Counted from the first letter of the stretch, positions 35,459 through 44,099 are shown. The stretch: DNA of 64,000 nucleotides from Caldithrix abyssi DSM 13497 (GCF_001886815.1 NZ_CP018099.1:2974501-3038500), one strand, 5' to 3'. Notes: generated from the sequence alone by a model not told the origin. Made by a program: numbers and translations.

Positions 35459-35593
35459 TTAACGATAATGATCTTTAATTTTATTTTTTAGACGTCGTTG
35501 CGCCTCATGTAATCGACGACCCTCACGACGACTGTAAAATAAAAAAAAGATAAACGCAAACACCAGAATCACTAAAAAAATTATTTCCATCAT
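35459..35593 (-). CDS. Putative 44-residue single-span membrane protein between tmRNA and tRNA-Gly
   Basis: Starts MMEIIFLVILVFAFIFF, one hydrophobic helix of about 18 residues, then a strongly basic tail with SRREGRRLHEAQRRLKN. The ATG lies 7 nt past the tmRNA 3' end and the stop 8 nt before the promoter -35 box, so it fills the gap exactly. No Shine-Dalgarno motif is visible, which lowers confidence; translation would depend on read-through from tmRNA or an unseen promoter. The A/T-rich DNA could also give a hydrophobic run by chance. Confidence 0.4.
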   Translation of the reverse strand: MMEIIFLVILVFAFIFFLFYSRREGRRLHEAQRRLKNKIKDHYR

Positions 35594-35599
35594 AATTAG

Positions 35600-35983
35600 T
35601 GGAGACGCCGGGAGTCGAACCCGGGTCCGGACATGGACCAGTATGAACTTCTACAACCATAGCTGGTTGTTTATTCTCGTCTGCTAACTGGCCAACCAGC
35701 TTGCCTGTTAGCAGACCAGCCCGGTTATGTTAGGTGTCGATGGCTTCCGGGCGACGCCATCTTCACCATCCACCCAAAAACGACGCTTACTTCACCCCCG
35801 GTGGATTGGAGGCGAAGCAGCGTGGCAGCGTTAATTAAGCTGCCAGTGCGTAATTATTGTTGGCATTTATTTTTGCCTGACCAGTTTTATCCCGATAACC
35901 GGGATCCCTTACGGGACGGGATGGTCAAAGCCCGGGTTGCAGTTCATACCCTTCTCATGCCCGTCGAATCCTGAATCGTCCCC
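35600..35983 (-). ncRNA. ssrA: tmRNA (transfer-messenger RNA)
   Basis: 384 nt. The 5' end GGGGACG pairs with CGTCTCC near the 3' end to form the alanyl-tRNA-like acceptor; GGTTCGACTCCC gives the T-arm. The tag frame (35835-35876) ends ...NNNYALAA followed by TAA, close to the usual ALAA degron; starting at GCA it would be AKINANNNYALAA, starting at GCC it would be ANNNYALAA. CCA is not encoded. Releases stalled ribosomes and tags the peptides for proteolysis. Confidence 0.95.
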
Positions 35984-36007
35984 ATATTTATTAGATTCCG
36001 AAAAAGA

Positions 36008-36071
36008 GAGAAGGTGACCTTGTGAAGGCCGGGGGAAAGCCTTTTTTTACAAGGGGGGAAGTCACCTTCTC
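36008..36071 (-). terminator. Long terminator hairpin between the DCC-family gene and tmRNA
   Basis: Outer arms GAGAAGGTGAC/GTCACCTTCTC (11 bp, perfect) with an inner CCTTGT/ACAAGG and AAGGC/GCCTT stem; the minus strand continues TCTTTTTC. It ends the glgA operon and lies directly upstream of the tmRNA promoter region. Confidence 0.7.
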
Positions 36072-36178
36072 CATTTTTTTGTGAAATTTAATGCATAGTT
36101 ACTCACCACGCAAATGTTTTCTGCAAATCAGTTAGTAAACATTCTAAATCAAATTTGGTTCCCGAATATAGAAAAAAA

Positions 36179-36556
36179 TTATCCTTTACTACAACTACAG
36201 TTTTGCGTGGCAAACAACAATTTCGAAAAAACAAATCTTCTATTAGCAATGAATTGGTAAACAAAATCCAGAACAGCTAAAGGCAATAAGTCGGCCGCCC
36301 ATCCAAGCCCAAGTACCCGCCCAATCTGTCGTACAGCCCTCCCCTTTCGGTACCATTGACCTTCATATATGACAACCATGGAATTAAAATCTTCGAAAGA
36401 TTGTCCTTTTAACAGCCGGCGGGCGTCTGCCCCTGATTCTTTCAAAAAAACAAACCGTCCCTTTCGATCCAGCTGCCGGAGCAATGCCGCACTGCGTAAA
36501 CAAAACGGACAATCATCATCATAGATTATTTTGATACGCTTGCGGTTTGTTTTCAA
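36179..36556 (-). CDS. DCC-family (DUF393) thiol-disulfide oxidoreductase-like protein
   Basis: 125 residues. The family motif DxxCxxC appears as YDDDCPFCLRSAALL near the N-terminus, followed by a thioredoxin-like core (RFVFLKESGADARRLL, FNSMVVIYEGQWYRKGRAVRQI) and the W-rich helix DLLPLAVLDFVYQFIANRR. The start read here is a TTG with no clear alternative ATG. The tail NCSCSKG adds three small residues with two Cys. Third gene after glgA and the HAD phosphatase on the same strand. Biochemical role unknown. Confidence 0.8.
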   Translation of the reverse strand: MKTNRKRIKIIYDDDCPFCLRSAALLRQLDRKGRFVFLKESGADARRLLKGQSFEDFNSMVVIYEGQWYRKGRAVRQIGRVLGLGWAADLLPLAVLDFVYQFIANRRFVFSKLLFATQNCSCSKG

Positions 36557-36643
36557 GATGCAGGGACTCCCATGTTGTACAACTTACAATACAAAACGGA
36601 AAATCCCTTCGGAAAATTTCTTCAAGTATCCATACTCCCTCAC

Positions 36644-37420
36644 TTAAAGCCCTGCATCTTGCAACAAGGCGGGCAGCCTTGCAATGGATTCGATGATGTG
36701 ATCCGGTTTTACTTCAGCCCGATCCACATCTTGCTGGCGAAATTTTCCCGTTTTTACCAGGCAGGTGCTTATGCCCAGGCGCTGGGCGCCCATGATATCT
36801 GACTCCACGTCATCGCCGATCATCAACACCTCTTCCCCTGCTAATTTTAGATCGTCAAGGGCCAGTTGGAAAAAGCGCGCAGACGGTTTGCCGATCAATA
36901 TGCTTTCCACGTTGGCGGCATACTCAAGCATGGCCACAAAGGCTCCGGCATCGATGCGATACCCCTGATCGCTGAGCCAGAAGCGGTTTTTTTGCAGGGC
37001 GATCAATTGCGCACCGCTCATCAAGCAATTAAAGGCCCGGTTTATCTTCTCCAGCGTAAAATCGTCTCCCATATCGCCCAGCACCACAAAATCCACATCC
37101 CGCTCGTCCTCTTCAATGCCTTCAAATTCACGTTTTGCGTCCCCGGTCAACAACAGCATGGCGCGATGCTTCGCAAATTGTTTCAGATACTGCGCCGCGG
37201 CATAGGCGGCTGAAAACAGTACATCCGCTGAGATGTTAATGCCCATTGAATTCAACTTTTTTACCAGGGTCGATCGATGTTTCATGGTGGTGTTGGTAAC
37301 AAAGCGAAAGGGAATGTTCCGATGCATCAGCCAGCGAATGGTCTCATTGGCGCCGGCAATGGGCTGCGAATCGTTGTAAACCACGCCATCAAGATCGATC
37401 AACAATCCTTTAATCTTCAT
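36644..37420 (-). CDS. HAD-family phosphatase, NagD/PGP-like (class IIA)
   Basis: The HAD motif I is LLIDLDGVVYND, motif II is FVTNTT, motif III Lys lies in LIGKPSARFF, and motif IV is MIGDDVESDIMGAQRLG. The class II cap between II and III fits NagD or phospholysine/phosphohistidine phosphatase-like proteins. 258 residues is normal. It overlaps the glycogen synthase gene by 11 bp, so it is translated with it; a role in sugar-phosphate clean-up is possible but not shown. Confidence 0.88.
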   Translation of the reverse strand: MKIKGLLIDLDGVVYNDSQPIAGANETIRWLMHRNIPFRFVTNTTMKHRSTLVKKLNSMGINISADVLFSAAYAAAQYLKQFAKHRAMLLLTGDAKREFEGIEEDERDVDFVVLGDMGDDFTLEKINRAFNCLMSGAQLIALQKNRFWLSDQGYRIDAGAFVAMLEYAANVESILIGKPSARFFQLALDDLKLAGEEVLMIGDDVESDIMGAQRLGISTCLVKTGKFRQQDVDRAEVKPDHIIESIARLPALLQDAGL

Positions 37421-38876
37421 CGTTTGCCTGCATTAAATTTTCATACAGTTTTTCATATTCTTTGATCTGTTTTTCCCAGGAAAAATCTTTTTTCATGCCG
37501 TTTATCATGATTTTTCGCCAGGCCGTTTTGTGTTCAAAAGTGGTTAACGCATACTCTACAGCCCATGTAAAGCTTTCGGTATTGTAGTGCTCAAACACAA
37601 AGCCGTCGCCCGTTTGCTTTTGCCAATCGTAAAGCGTTACAGTATCTGCCAAGCCCCCGGTTTTACGCACCACCGGCACCGTCCCATATTTTAAACTGTA
37701 AATCTGATTCAGGCCGCACGGTTCGTAAAGCGAAGGCATTAAAAAGATATCCGCCCCCGCCTCGATCAGGTGAGACAGGGCGTAATCATATCCACGAAAA
37801 AATTTAACGCGCTCAGGGAATCGTTCCTGTAAAGAAAAAAAGAATTGTTCATAACGAATTGCGCCGCTTCCCAGCACCACCAAACTGAATTCGAAGCGCC
37901 GCAAAAGGCCTTCCATTGCCCCCATTAAAAGATCGATTCCTTTTTGCTCAACCAGCCGACTGATCATCGAAACCATCGGTTGCTGCAGCCAGCGTGTCGC
38001 TAAACCGGCCTTTTTCAACAGCGCTTCTTTGTTCTTTTTCTTGCCCGAAAGATTTTTAATCGAATAGTGAAAGGGAATAAACACATCCGTTTCCGGATTC
38101 CACTCCTGGTAATCCACGCCATTCAAAATGCCCAATAAATCGTTTGCCCGTTGCCGCAACAACTTCTCCAGTCCGGCTCCGTAGGTCTCTGTTTGAATTT
38201 CTCTGGCATAGGTGGGGCTGACGGTGGTTATTTTATGCGCATGCCGGATGCCGTTTTTCAAAAAATTGATTCTTCCATGATACAGGTCCTGACTATCGAA
38301 CCAGAAGTAAAACGCGCTTAAAGAAAGATCGTTTACGGTTTCAGCCGGAAAAATGCCCTGATAGCCGATGTTGTGCAGCGTTAAAACGGTTTTGCTCTTT
38401 TGAAATATTTTATCATAACCGTAAATGGTTTTTATGTAAATCGGCAACAGGGCCGTATGCCAGTCGTTGGCGTGAAAAATATCCGGCGCCCAGTTCAGTC
38501 GTTTGCACAATTCAATGGCTGCCCGCGTCAGCACGGCGAAACGCAGATATTCATCGCCATCGGTGGTGTAAACGGCGCCGCGCTCGTACAAAAGGGGGCA
38601 ACCGACCAGATAAACATCAGCATTAGCCCCAGGCAATTGAGTTTTAAAAAAATCCAACTCATACGTTTTGTCGCCCATTTTAAGCAGGATATGCCTGGCT
38701 CTGACAACAGGCCGGATATTCAACTCCCGCGCATCGATGGTATCGTAAAAAGGCATCACCAAACGTACATCATGCCCGTTTTTAGCGAGATATTTACCCA
38801 GGGCCGCGCTAACATCGCCCAGACCGCCCATTTTAGCAAAAGGCGCAATTTCTGCAGAAACCAAACAAATACGCAA
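37410..38876 (-). CDS. glgA: Glycogen synthase (ADP-glucose, GT5)
   Basis: 488 residues with the GT5 layout. N-terminal KMGGLGDVSAALGKYLAKNG is the ADP-glucose binding KxGGL motif; HANDWHTALLPIY, NGVDYQEWNPETD, and the C-terminal LMPSLYEPCGLNQIYSLKYGTVPVVRKTGGLADTV complete the active site. It elongates alpha-1,4-glucan from ADP-glucose. It heads a run with the HAD phosphatase and DCC protein. The start ATG is preceded by GGGAAAGGGATTCG. Confidence 0.95.
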   Translation of the reverse strand: MRICLVSAEIAPFAKMGGLGDVSAALGKYLAKNGHDVRLVMPFYDTIDARELNIRPVVRARHILLKMGDKTYELDFFKTQLPGANADVYLVGCPLLYERGAVYTTDGDEYLRFAVLTRAAIELCKRLNWAPDIFHANDWHTALLPIYIKTIYGYDKIFQKSKTVLTLHNIGYQGIFPAETVNDLSLSAFYFWFDSQDLYHGRINFLKNGIRHAHKITTVSPTYAREIQTETYGAGLEKLLRQRANDLLGILNGVDYQEWNPETDVFIPFHYSIKNLSGKKKNKEALLKKAGLATRWLQQPMVSMISRLVEQKGIDLLMGAMEGLLRRFEFSLVVLGSGAIRYEQFFFSLQERFPERVKFFRGYDYALSHLIEAGADIFLMPSLYEPCGLNQIYSLKYGTVPVVRKTGGLADTVTLYDWQKQTGDGFVFEHYNTESFTWAVEYALTTFEHKTAWRKIMINGMKKDFSWEKQIKEYEKLYENLMQANDED

Positions 38877-39048
38877 ACGAATCCCTTTCCCATAACGGCA
38901 TTACAACGCAGATAGTGTATTTATTTTTTGCATAAAAATCAAGGGAGAAACGGTTGAATCACCAGGATAAGAGTTTAGGAGTTTAGGAGTTTAGAGGGTT
39001 AGGATACTTCCTTCGAAAGATCTAGTGCCTTAGCGTGTGAAAATTTTT

Positions 39049-39258
39049 AAACTCATCCCCCTACCGAGGGTGTCTCAAAAGTGACATCATATGTATATAT
39101 ATGCATAAAATAGAGAAAAGTTTACAATAGCCCCCACCCCCTTTCCCCCTCTCCCGAAGTCGGGAGAGGGGGAATTAAAGGGGGTGAGGGAAAGAAAAAC
39201 TTTATAAAAATACATTGTCTTTGACTTTTGGGACAGCCCCAGGTAGGGGGATGAGTTT
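39049..39258. repeat. Perfect 17-bp-arm palindrome split by a MITE
   Basis: AAACTCATCCCCCTACC (39049-39065) and its exact inverse GGTAGGGGGATGAGTTT (39242-39258) flank the MITE. Before insertion they would have formed a hairpin with T-rich tails, resembling a bidirectional terminator. Confidence 0.85.
39066..39241. mobile_element. Intact MITE of about 176 bp (IS1182-related)
   Basis: Imperfect terminal repeats: GAGGGTGTCTCAAAAGT at the left and, inverted, GGGGCTGTCCCAAAAGT at the right, the latter identical to the IS1182-like element's 17-bp repeat. A central hairpin CTCTCCCGA/TCGGGAGAG (39149-39169) sits between C-rich and G-rich arms. No coding capacity. A second copy, split, is at 8868-8959 plus 14661-14744. 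Confidence 0.85.
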
Positions 39259-39319
39259 TTAAAACGGCATAAAAATCTTCGCATAGCGTCATGGCGGGTA
39301 TTCGGCATGACAGCCGGCG

Positions 39320-39366
39320 ACCATTCAACCATTCAACCATTCAACCAATCAACCATGCAACCAATC
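39320..39366. repeat. ATTCAACC microsatellite
   Basis: Six imperfect copies of an 8-9 bp unit (CCATTCAA, CCAATCAA, CCATGCAA). The inverse unit GGTTGAAT recurs at 60352-60388. Confidence 0.7.
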
Positions 39367-39471
39367 CAGCAGCACAAAAATTTCCAAAGCCCGCCAGGGC
39401 GGGACTAGGTCTTCCAGAGAAAGTATCCTAACCATATTCAAGTCTATCCCCTTCAACAGAGCGGCGCCACA

Positions 39472-39508
39472 AAAAAAAAGGCCGCCCCGCACTTGGAGCA
39501 GCCTTTTA
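39472..39508 (-). terminator. rpsA: Rho-independent terminator of rpsA
   Basis: Minus-strand stem AAGGCTGCTCC with GGGGCGGCCTT (two G-U pairs) followed by nine T residues, about 25 nt after the rpsA stop codon. Confidence 0.8.
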
Positions 39509-39530
39509 CGATCAATCAGAAAAACAAATT

Positions 39531-41597
39531 TTATTCGTTTTTCTTTTCCTCTTCTTTAGCCTCGGCTTCAGCTTTTTCTTCTGCAGCGTCGTCTGTTTTT
39601 TCCGGTTCTGGCGCGCTTTCTTCAGCCTTTGTTTCTTCTGCTTTTGGTTCTTCAGCCGCTTCAGGTTCAGCTTTAGGCTCTTCTTTGACCTCGGCTTCTT
39701 CTTTTTCGGCTTTTTCCGGCGCCTTTTTCTTTTCTTCCTTTTTCTCTTCCGTTCTACCGATCGGCCTGGATTTGATTATCTCTTCAACCGTGGTTCCGGG
39801 AAGGCCCTGTTTGGCCAGATACTCTTCATATTCTTTACGCTCGCGATCGCGGAAATAATTGACAACGGAAAGAACGATTTTCTTGTTTTCCTTGTCAAAC
39901 TCGAGCACTTTGGCCTTAATTTCAGCGCCCACTTCGTAAACATCGGACGGTTTTTTACCTTTAGGCGTCGGGATGTGATGATTGGGAATAAAGCCGTCTA
40001 CGCCATGAGGCAGGGTTACGACCACGCCTTTATCCACAAAGCGCGAGATTTTCCCTTCGACTTCGGAGCCTTCTTTGTAAACTTCTTCAAAGCTATCCCA
40101 GGGATTCGGTTCGATCTGTTTGTGCCCCAGTGCAATGCGCCGTTCTTCGCGATTAATGCCCAGCACTTTAACTTCGATCTCATCGTTCTTTTTCACCACT
40201 TCGCTTGGATGCTGAATTTTACGCGTCCAGGAAAGATCAGAAATATGCACCAGGCCGTCAATGCCTTCTTCCAGTTCCACAAAAACGCCAAACTGCGTAA
40301 TATTGCGCACAATGCCTTTGTGGATCGAACCAACCGGATAGCGTTCTTCGATGTTTTCCCATGGATCCGGTTCCAGTTGTTTTAAGCCCAGCGAAATCTT
40401 TTTCTGCTCCGGTTCCACATTCAATACAACCGCTTCCACTTCCTGCCCTACGGTTAAAATCTGGCTGGGATGTTTAATATGCTGCGACCAGGACATTTCC
40501 GAAATATGGATCAGGCCTTCGATGCCCTTTTCCAGCTCGACAAATGCGCCGTAATCGGTAATGCTGACCACGCGGCCTTTTACAATGCTGTTAACCGGAT
40601 ATTTGTCCTGCACATTGTCCCAGGGATGCGGTTGCAATTGTTTAAGACCAAGAGAAATACGATCTTTATTTTCATTGAAATCCAGAACCATTACTTCCAG
40701 TTCCTGGTCCAATTTAACCAGTTCGGATGGATGGTTGACGCGTCCCCAGCTCAAATCGGTGATGTGCAGCAAGCCGTCCACACCGCCCAGATCGATGAAC
40801 ACGCCAAAGTCGGTGATGTTTTTGACGATGCCTTTGCGCACCTGTCCTTTTTCCAGCGTTTCCAAAATTTCTTTGCGTTTGCCTTCCAGCTCTTTTTCGA
40901 TGAGAGCGCGGGAAGAGACCACGATATTTTTCCGCGCGCGATTGACTTTAACGATTTTGAAATTCATCTGTTTACCAATCAGGGCGTCAAAATCGCGAAT
41001 CGGCTTCACATCGATCTGCGAGCCGGGCAAAAAGGCGTCCACGCCCATCAAATTAACCACCATACCGCCCTTAATACGGCGCGTAATGGTTCCAGGAATG
41101 ACCTCGTCATTTTCGTATTTTTCAATCAGTCTTTCCCAGTTTTTAATAAAATCGGCACGACGGCGCGAAAGGGCAACCATGCCTTCGCCGTTATCCAGTT
41201 CATCCACATAAACTTCAATTTCATCGCCGGGTTTTAACTCTTCAATATTGTCAAATTCTTCTTTGGGAATAATGCCTTCAGATTTAAAACCGACGTCCAC
41301 GATTACGTCGTTATCCGTAATCGACAGCACCCGGCCCGTTACCACTTCGCCTTCTTTCAATTCATCCAGCGTCTGATTGTAAAGACGTGTTAACGTCTCC
41401 ATTTCGGCCGGGGAATATTCCATTTCCTCTTCCAGATCTTCTAATTTAACAACTTCTTCTGTAAACTGATCATCAGTGGTTTGATCTTTTTGATCCTGGG
41501 GTTGATCGTTTGATGTTGTTGTCTGGTTGGCCATCTCTTCGGTAGCCTGTTCTTGAGATGGGTTTGGGGTTGTTGGTTCTTTTTTTTCTTCAGTCAT
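39531..41597 (-). CDS. rpsA: 30S ribosomal protein S1
   Basis: Six S1 RNA-binding repeats can be followed, starting near residues 78, 165, 250, 335, 422 and 508 (for example GRVLSITDNDVIVDVGFKSEG, and GVFIDLGGVDGLLHITDLSW in repeat three). S1 helps messenger RNA bind the ribosome. The protein is 688 residues against 557 in E. coli, because of an acidic N-terminal leader of about 65 residues and a low-complexity Lys/Glu/Ala tail of about 75 residues. ACGGAGG lies 11 nt before the ATG. Serine-rich frames opposite the tail are shadows. It ends the trpS-to-rpsA gene run. Confidence 0.95.
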   Translation of the reverse strand: MTEEKKEPTTPNPSQEQATEEMANQTTTSNDQPQDQKDQTTDDQFTEEVVKLEDLEEEMEYSPAEMETLTRLYNQTLDELKEGEVVTGRVLSITDNDVIVDVGFKSEGIIPKEEFDNIEELKPGDEIEVYVDELDNGEGMVALSRRRADFIKNWERLIEKYENDEVIPGTITRRIKGGMVVNLMGVDAFLPGSQIDVKPIRDFDALIGKQMNFKIVKVNRARKNIVVSSRALIEKELEGKRKEILETLEKGQVRKGIVKNITDFGVFIDLGGVDGLLHITDLSWGRVNHPSELVKLDQELEVMVLDFNENKDRISLGLKQLQPHPWDNVQDKYPVNSIVKGRVVSITDYGAFVELEKGIEGLIHISEMSWSQHIKHPSQILTVGQEVEAVVLNVEPEQKKISLGLKQLEPDPWENIEERYPVGSIHKGIVRNITQFGVFVELEEGIDGLVHISDLSWTRKIQHPSEVVKKNDEIEVKVLGINREERRIALGHKQIEPNPWDSFEEVYKEGSEVEGKISRFVDKGVVVTLPHGVDGFIPNHHIPTPKGKKPSDVYEVGAEIKAKVLEFDKENKKIVLSVVNYFRDRERKEYEEYLAKQGLPGTTVEEIIKSRPIGRTEEKKEEKKKAPEKAEKEEAEVKEEPKAEPEAAEEPKAEETKAEESAPEPEKTDDAAEEKAEAEAKEEEKKNE

Positions 41598-41665
41598 AAA
41601 AATTCATACCTCCGTTAATAATTGTTTTTGGGCATAAGCCCGTTAATGTTATTTAATAAAGCCTT

Positions 41666-41699
41666 CAAATTTAATATATGAGCCAGGCAAACACAAAAT
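41666..41699 (-). promoter_or_regulatory. rpsA: Candidate promoter of rpsA
   Basis: Minus strand TTGTGT, 17 bp, TAAATT. The same bases also read TTTTG-N20-TAAATTTG, which resembles the Bacteroidetes-type promoter (TTTG/TAnnTTTG). About 70 nt upstream of the ATG. By eye only. Confidence 0.4.
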
Positions 41700-41703
41700 T
41701 TTT

Positions 41704-42399
41704 TTATTTCGCTGCCCCTTTTTCAATCTTTTCCAGCGCCCAGCGGTAGATGATTTCCACCTGTTCTTTAATGGTCAAATTGGTGGTATCCAGTTCGCGG
41801 GCGTCGTCCGCTTTTTTTAAAGGCGATTGGGCGCGGCTGGAATCCAATTTATCCCGCTGCTTAATTTCTTGTTCGATGGCTTTTAGGTCCATTTTAATAC
41901 CCTGGCGTTCCAGGTCCAACTGGCGACGCCGGGCGCGCTCTTTAATGCTGGCCACTAAAAAGACTTTTAATTCGGCGTCGGGCAGCACCACGGTGCCAAT
42001 ATCCCGACCGTCCATCACAACCCCGCCCTCTTTTGCCAGTTCGCGTTGTTGTTCGATCAACACTTCGCGCACGCCAGGATAGGATGAGATAACACTGATG
42101 ATCTGATTGATCTGCGGCGTACGTATTTGATCGCTAACGTCTTCGTCGTTTAAAAATGTGCGCTGAATGCCGTCCACAATTTTTAAAGAAATTTTGATGT
42201 TTCGCACATGATCCACCACGGCTTGCTCATCGTGCACATCAATCCCCGCTCTTAAAACCGAAAGGGTGGCGGCGCGGTACATGGCGCCCGTATCGATATA
42301 TAAGTAGCCCAGCTTTTGAGCTAAAAGCCGGGCCGTGGTACTTTTCCCCGAAGCAGCGGGGCCATCTATGGCAATGCGTATTTTTTGCGTCATCATCAA
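41704..42399 (-). CDS. cmk: Cytidylate kinase
   Basis: The P-loop IAIDGPAASGKSTTARLLA, the CMP-binding YIDTGAMYRAATL, VVMDGRDIGTVVLPDAELKVFL and the LID RARRRQLDLERQG are all present. It phosphorylates CMP and dCMP. The gene starts with three ATG codons in a row and overlaps the stop of the upstream Rossmann-protein gene by 4 bp, so it is translationally coupled. rpsA follows 106 bp later; a cmk-rpsA pairing is widespread in bacteria. Confidence 0.96.
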   Translation of the reverse strand: MMMTQKIRIAIDGPAASGKSTTARLLAQKLGYLYIDTGAMYRAATLSVLRAGIDVHDEQAVVDHVRNIKISLKIVDGIQRTFLNDEDVSDQIRTPQINQIISVISSYPGVREVLIEQQRELAKEGGVVMDGRDIGTVVLPDAELKVFLVASIKERARRRQLDLERQGIKMDLKAIEQEIKQRDKLDSSRAQSPLKKADDARELDTTNLTIKEQVEIIYRWALEKIEKGAAK

Positions 42400-44099
42400 T
42401 CCTTCATCCGTACGCCTTGTTCTTCCTGTAAAAACAGCCAGCCAACGATCTTGCCCGGTTCGATTTCATCCGTTTCGCTCCAGTATTCCCGATCCCGATC
42501 GTATTGCGAACTGGTGTCGTCAATGGGAATGGCCTCGATTTCTTCCTTGATTTTTTTGATGCGTTCCTGCCAGAGTTTAAAATTAGCCGGGCGCAGATCA
42601 ATCCAGCCTTCCGCCGACCATTTTTCGATGTTTTCCGGCGTAACTTCCAGCTCGTTGCTTCCCCGATATGCGGGAATTTTCATTTCCGGACCGCGGAGCA
42701 ATCGCTTGCCGTCGCTCATTAAAATGGGAATACCGATAGAAAGAATTTCGGCCCTTAGTTTTTCATCTGTTTTAATGATTTCTTCAGCGCAGCTTGACAA
42801 AAATTCCGGACTATGTTTGAGCACTTCGTCCATGGTAAATTTACAGCGTTTTAACAAATAGGCTTCATAGAGCAATTTGCTCAATTTGGGCGGGCCTAAA
42901 AGTTCAAAGGCTACGCTGTCCGACTGGTGTTCTTTTTGCAAACGCTGCATTTTTTGCAATGCGCTGCCCCGCAGATAGCCGGCCCGATAGGTTGGCCCCA
43001 TGGTGGCGTTATCCAGCGCGTTAATGATATCGTGCCCGGTGTTTCCGCCTTTGATCTCCCACAGAACCACATTGGCAATTTCTTCGGGCGTAACAAATTC
43101 CATCTGTCCGCGCGAGGTAATGGCCGTAAATTCTTCGTAGCTAAAAATACCGTTTTCACCGGTGTCGATGTAAACCTTTTTCAACGTGTCGTTTAATGGT
43201 TTCCACGGTCCTTTGGGCATTTCGCGTTTTAAGGTGCCTTTAAGGGGAATGGCTTTTTCCGGCGGACAGTCATAGAGCTCCACCGGTTTTCCGCCCTTAC
43301 GGATTTCGCCGTACTCAATCTTTTTCCAGGCAATAGCTGCAGTGGGCTTGATCTCTTTGGTGATCGGCGCGTCCGGCGTACGAGCCATCAGCCACAACAA
43401 TAACGTATGTGAGCCGGCAATGGCCGATTTGCTCAACAACATGCGCGAGGGTTTTTCTTCGCTGTGCGTGTAAGGAATATTCAGGCCCATGCCGCCCGTG
43501 CCGCTGGTGCCGATCTTTACGTACACTTTCGTTTTCGCTTTTTTCATGGACTCGTACAAAATCTGAATATGGCGAATGAGCTGCGGCGTGTACTGCGTGA
43601 TCAGCAATCGTTCGATGGCCGAAACGCTCTCCTCCTGATTTTCACATTGCTTTACATTTTCCAGAATTTTTCGCACTTCGATCGAGCTGGTAAAAATATC
43701 CTGATAGGCCAGAGCCGTGGCTGAATTTACACAATCGACGATGATATCCGGCTTGTGTCTGGAAATTATCCGCGCAAGGAAAGAATGTTCCAGAATTTCC
43801 TGATTTAAATCGTCCAGCACGTCGTGCATCAGCACGGCCCGATGTTGCGGATTGTTGAGTATTTCATGACGATTGAGGTCTTTTAAAGAATCCCGCACAA
43901 AAATGTTGCCCCATTCCGCCACATACTTGATGGTGGGATCCAGCTTTTTCAAAACCTGTACGGCTTCTTCGGCCTGCTCTTTTAAGAGCGACAAAATGAT
44001 CATCTCAGACGGTTTTTCTTCGATCATCTTTTTGCAGACGGCCAAACCGACCAACCCCCAGCCGCCTAAAATCAACGCTTTTTTACCTTTCACTTCCAT
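42396..44099 (-). CDS. Uncharacterised protein with N-terminal NAD(P)-binding Rossmann domain
   Basis: 567 residues. The N-terminus ALILGGWGLVGLAVCKKMIE is a GxxGxxG dinucleotide site, and IIVDCVNSATALAYQDIF continues a short-chain-dehydrogenase/epimerase-like core. KIGTSGTGGMGLNIPYTHSEEKPS and LLSKSAIAGSHTLLLW could be a substrate loop with a Ser/Lys pair. The C-terminal 250 residues match no family I recognise. It overlaps rluB by 17 bp and cmk by 4 bp, within an otherwise housekeeping operon, so it is probably expressed constitutively. Function not assigned. Confidence 0.75.
   Translation of the reverse strand: MEVKGKKALILGGWGLVGLAVCKKMIEEKPSEMIILSLLKEQAEEAVQVLKKLDPTIKYVAEWGNIFVRDSLKDLNRHEILNNPQHRAVLMHDVLDDLNQEILEHSFLARIISRHKPDIIVDCVNSATALAYQDIFTSSIEVRKILENVKQCENQEESVSAIERLLITQYTPQLIRHIQILYESMKKAKTKVYVKIGTSGTGGMGLNIPYTHSEEKPSRMLLSKSAIAGSHTLLLWLMARTPDAPITKEIKPTAAIAWKKIEYGEIRKGGKPVELYDCPPEKAIPLKGTLKREMPKGPWKPLNDTLKKVYIDTGENGIFSYEEFTAITSRGQMEFVTPEEIANVVLWEIKGGNTGHDIINALDNATMGPTYRAGYLRGSALQKMQRLQKEHQSDSVAFELLGPPKLSKLLYEAYLLKRCKFTMDEVLKHSPEFLSSCAEEIIKTDEKLRAEILSIGIPILMSDGKRLLRGPEMKIPAYRGSNELEVTPENIEKWSAEGWIDLRPANFKLWQERIKKIKEEIEAIPIDDTSSQYDRDREYWSETDEIEPGKIVGWLFLQEEQGVRMKD

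Larger units (their letters stand above)
38877..39530. other. Gene-free region with MITE, palindrome, microsatellite and rpsA terminator
   Basis: Holds the intact MITE inside a palindrome (39049-39258), an ATTCAACC microsatellite (39320-39366) and the rpsA terminator (39472-39508). The word GTGCCTTAGCGTG at 39026-39038 recurs as ATGCCTTAGCGTG at 60319-60331. No supported gene. Confidence 0.6.

Noticed and set aside
39493-39858. Serine-rich plus-strand ORF
   Set aside because: It is the antisense shadow of the Glu/Lys-rich tail of rpsA.
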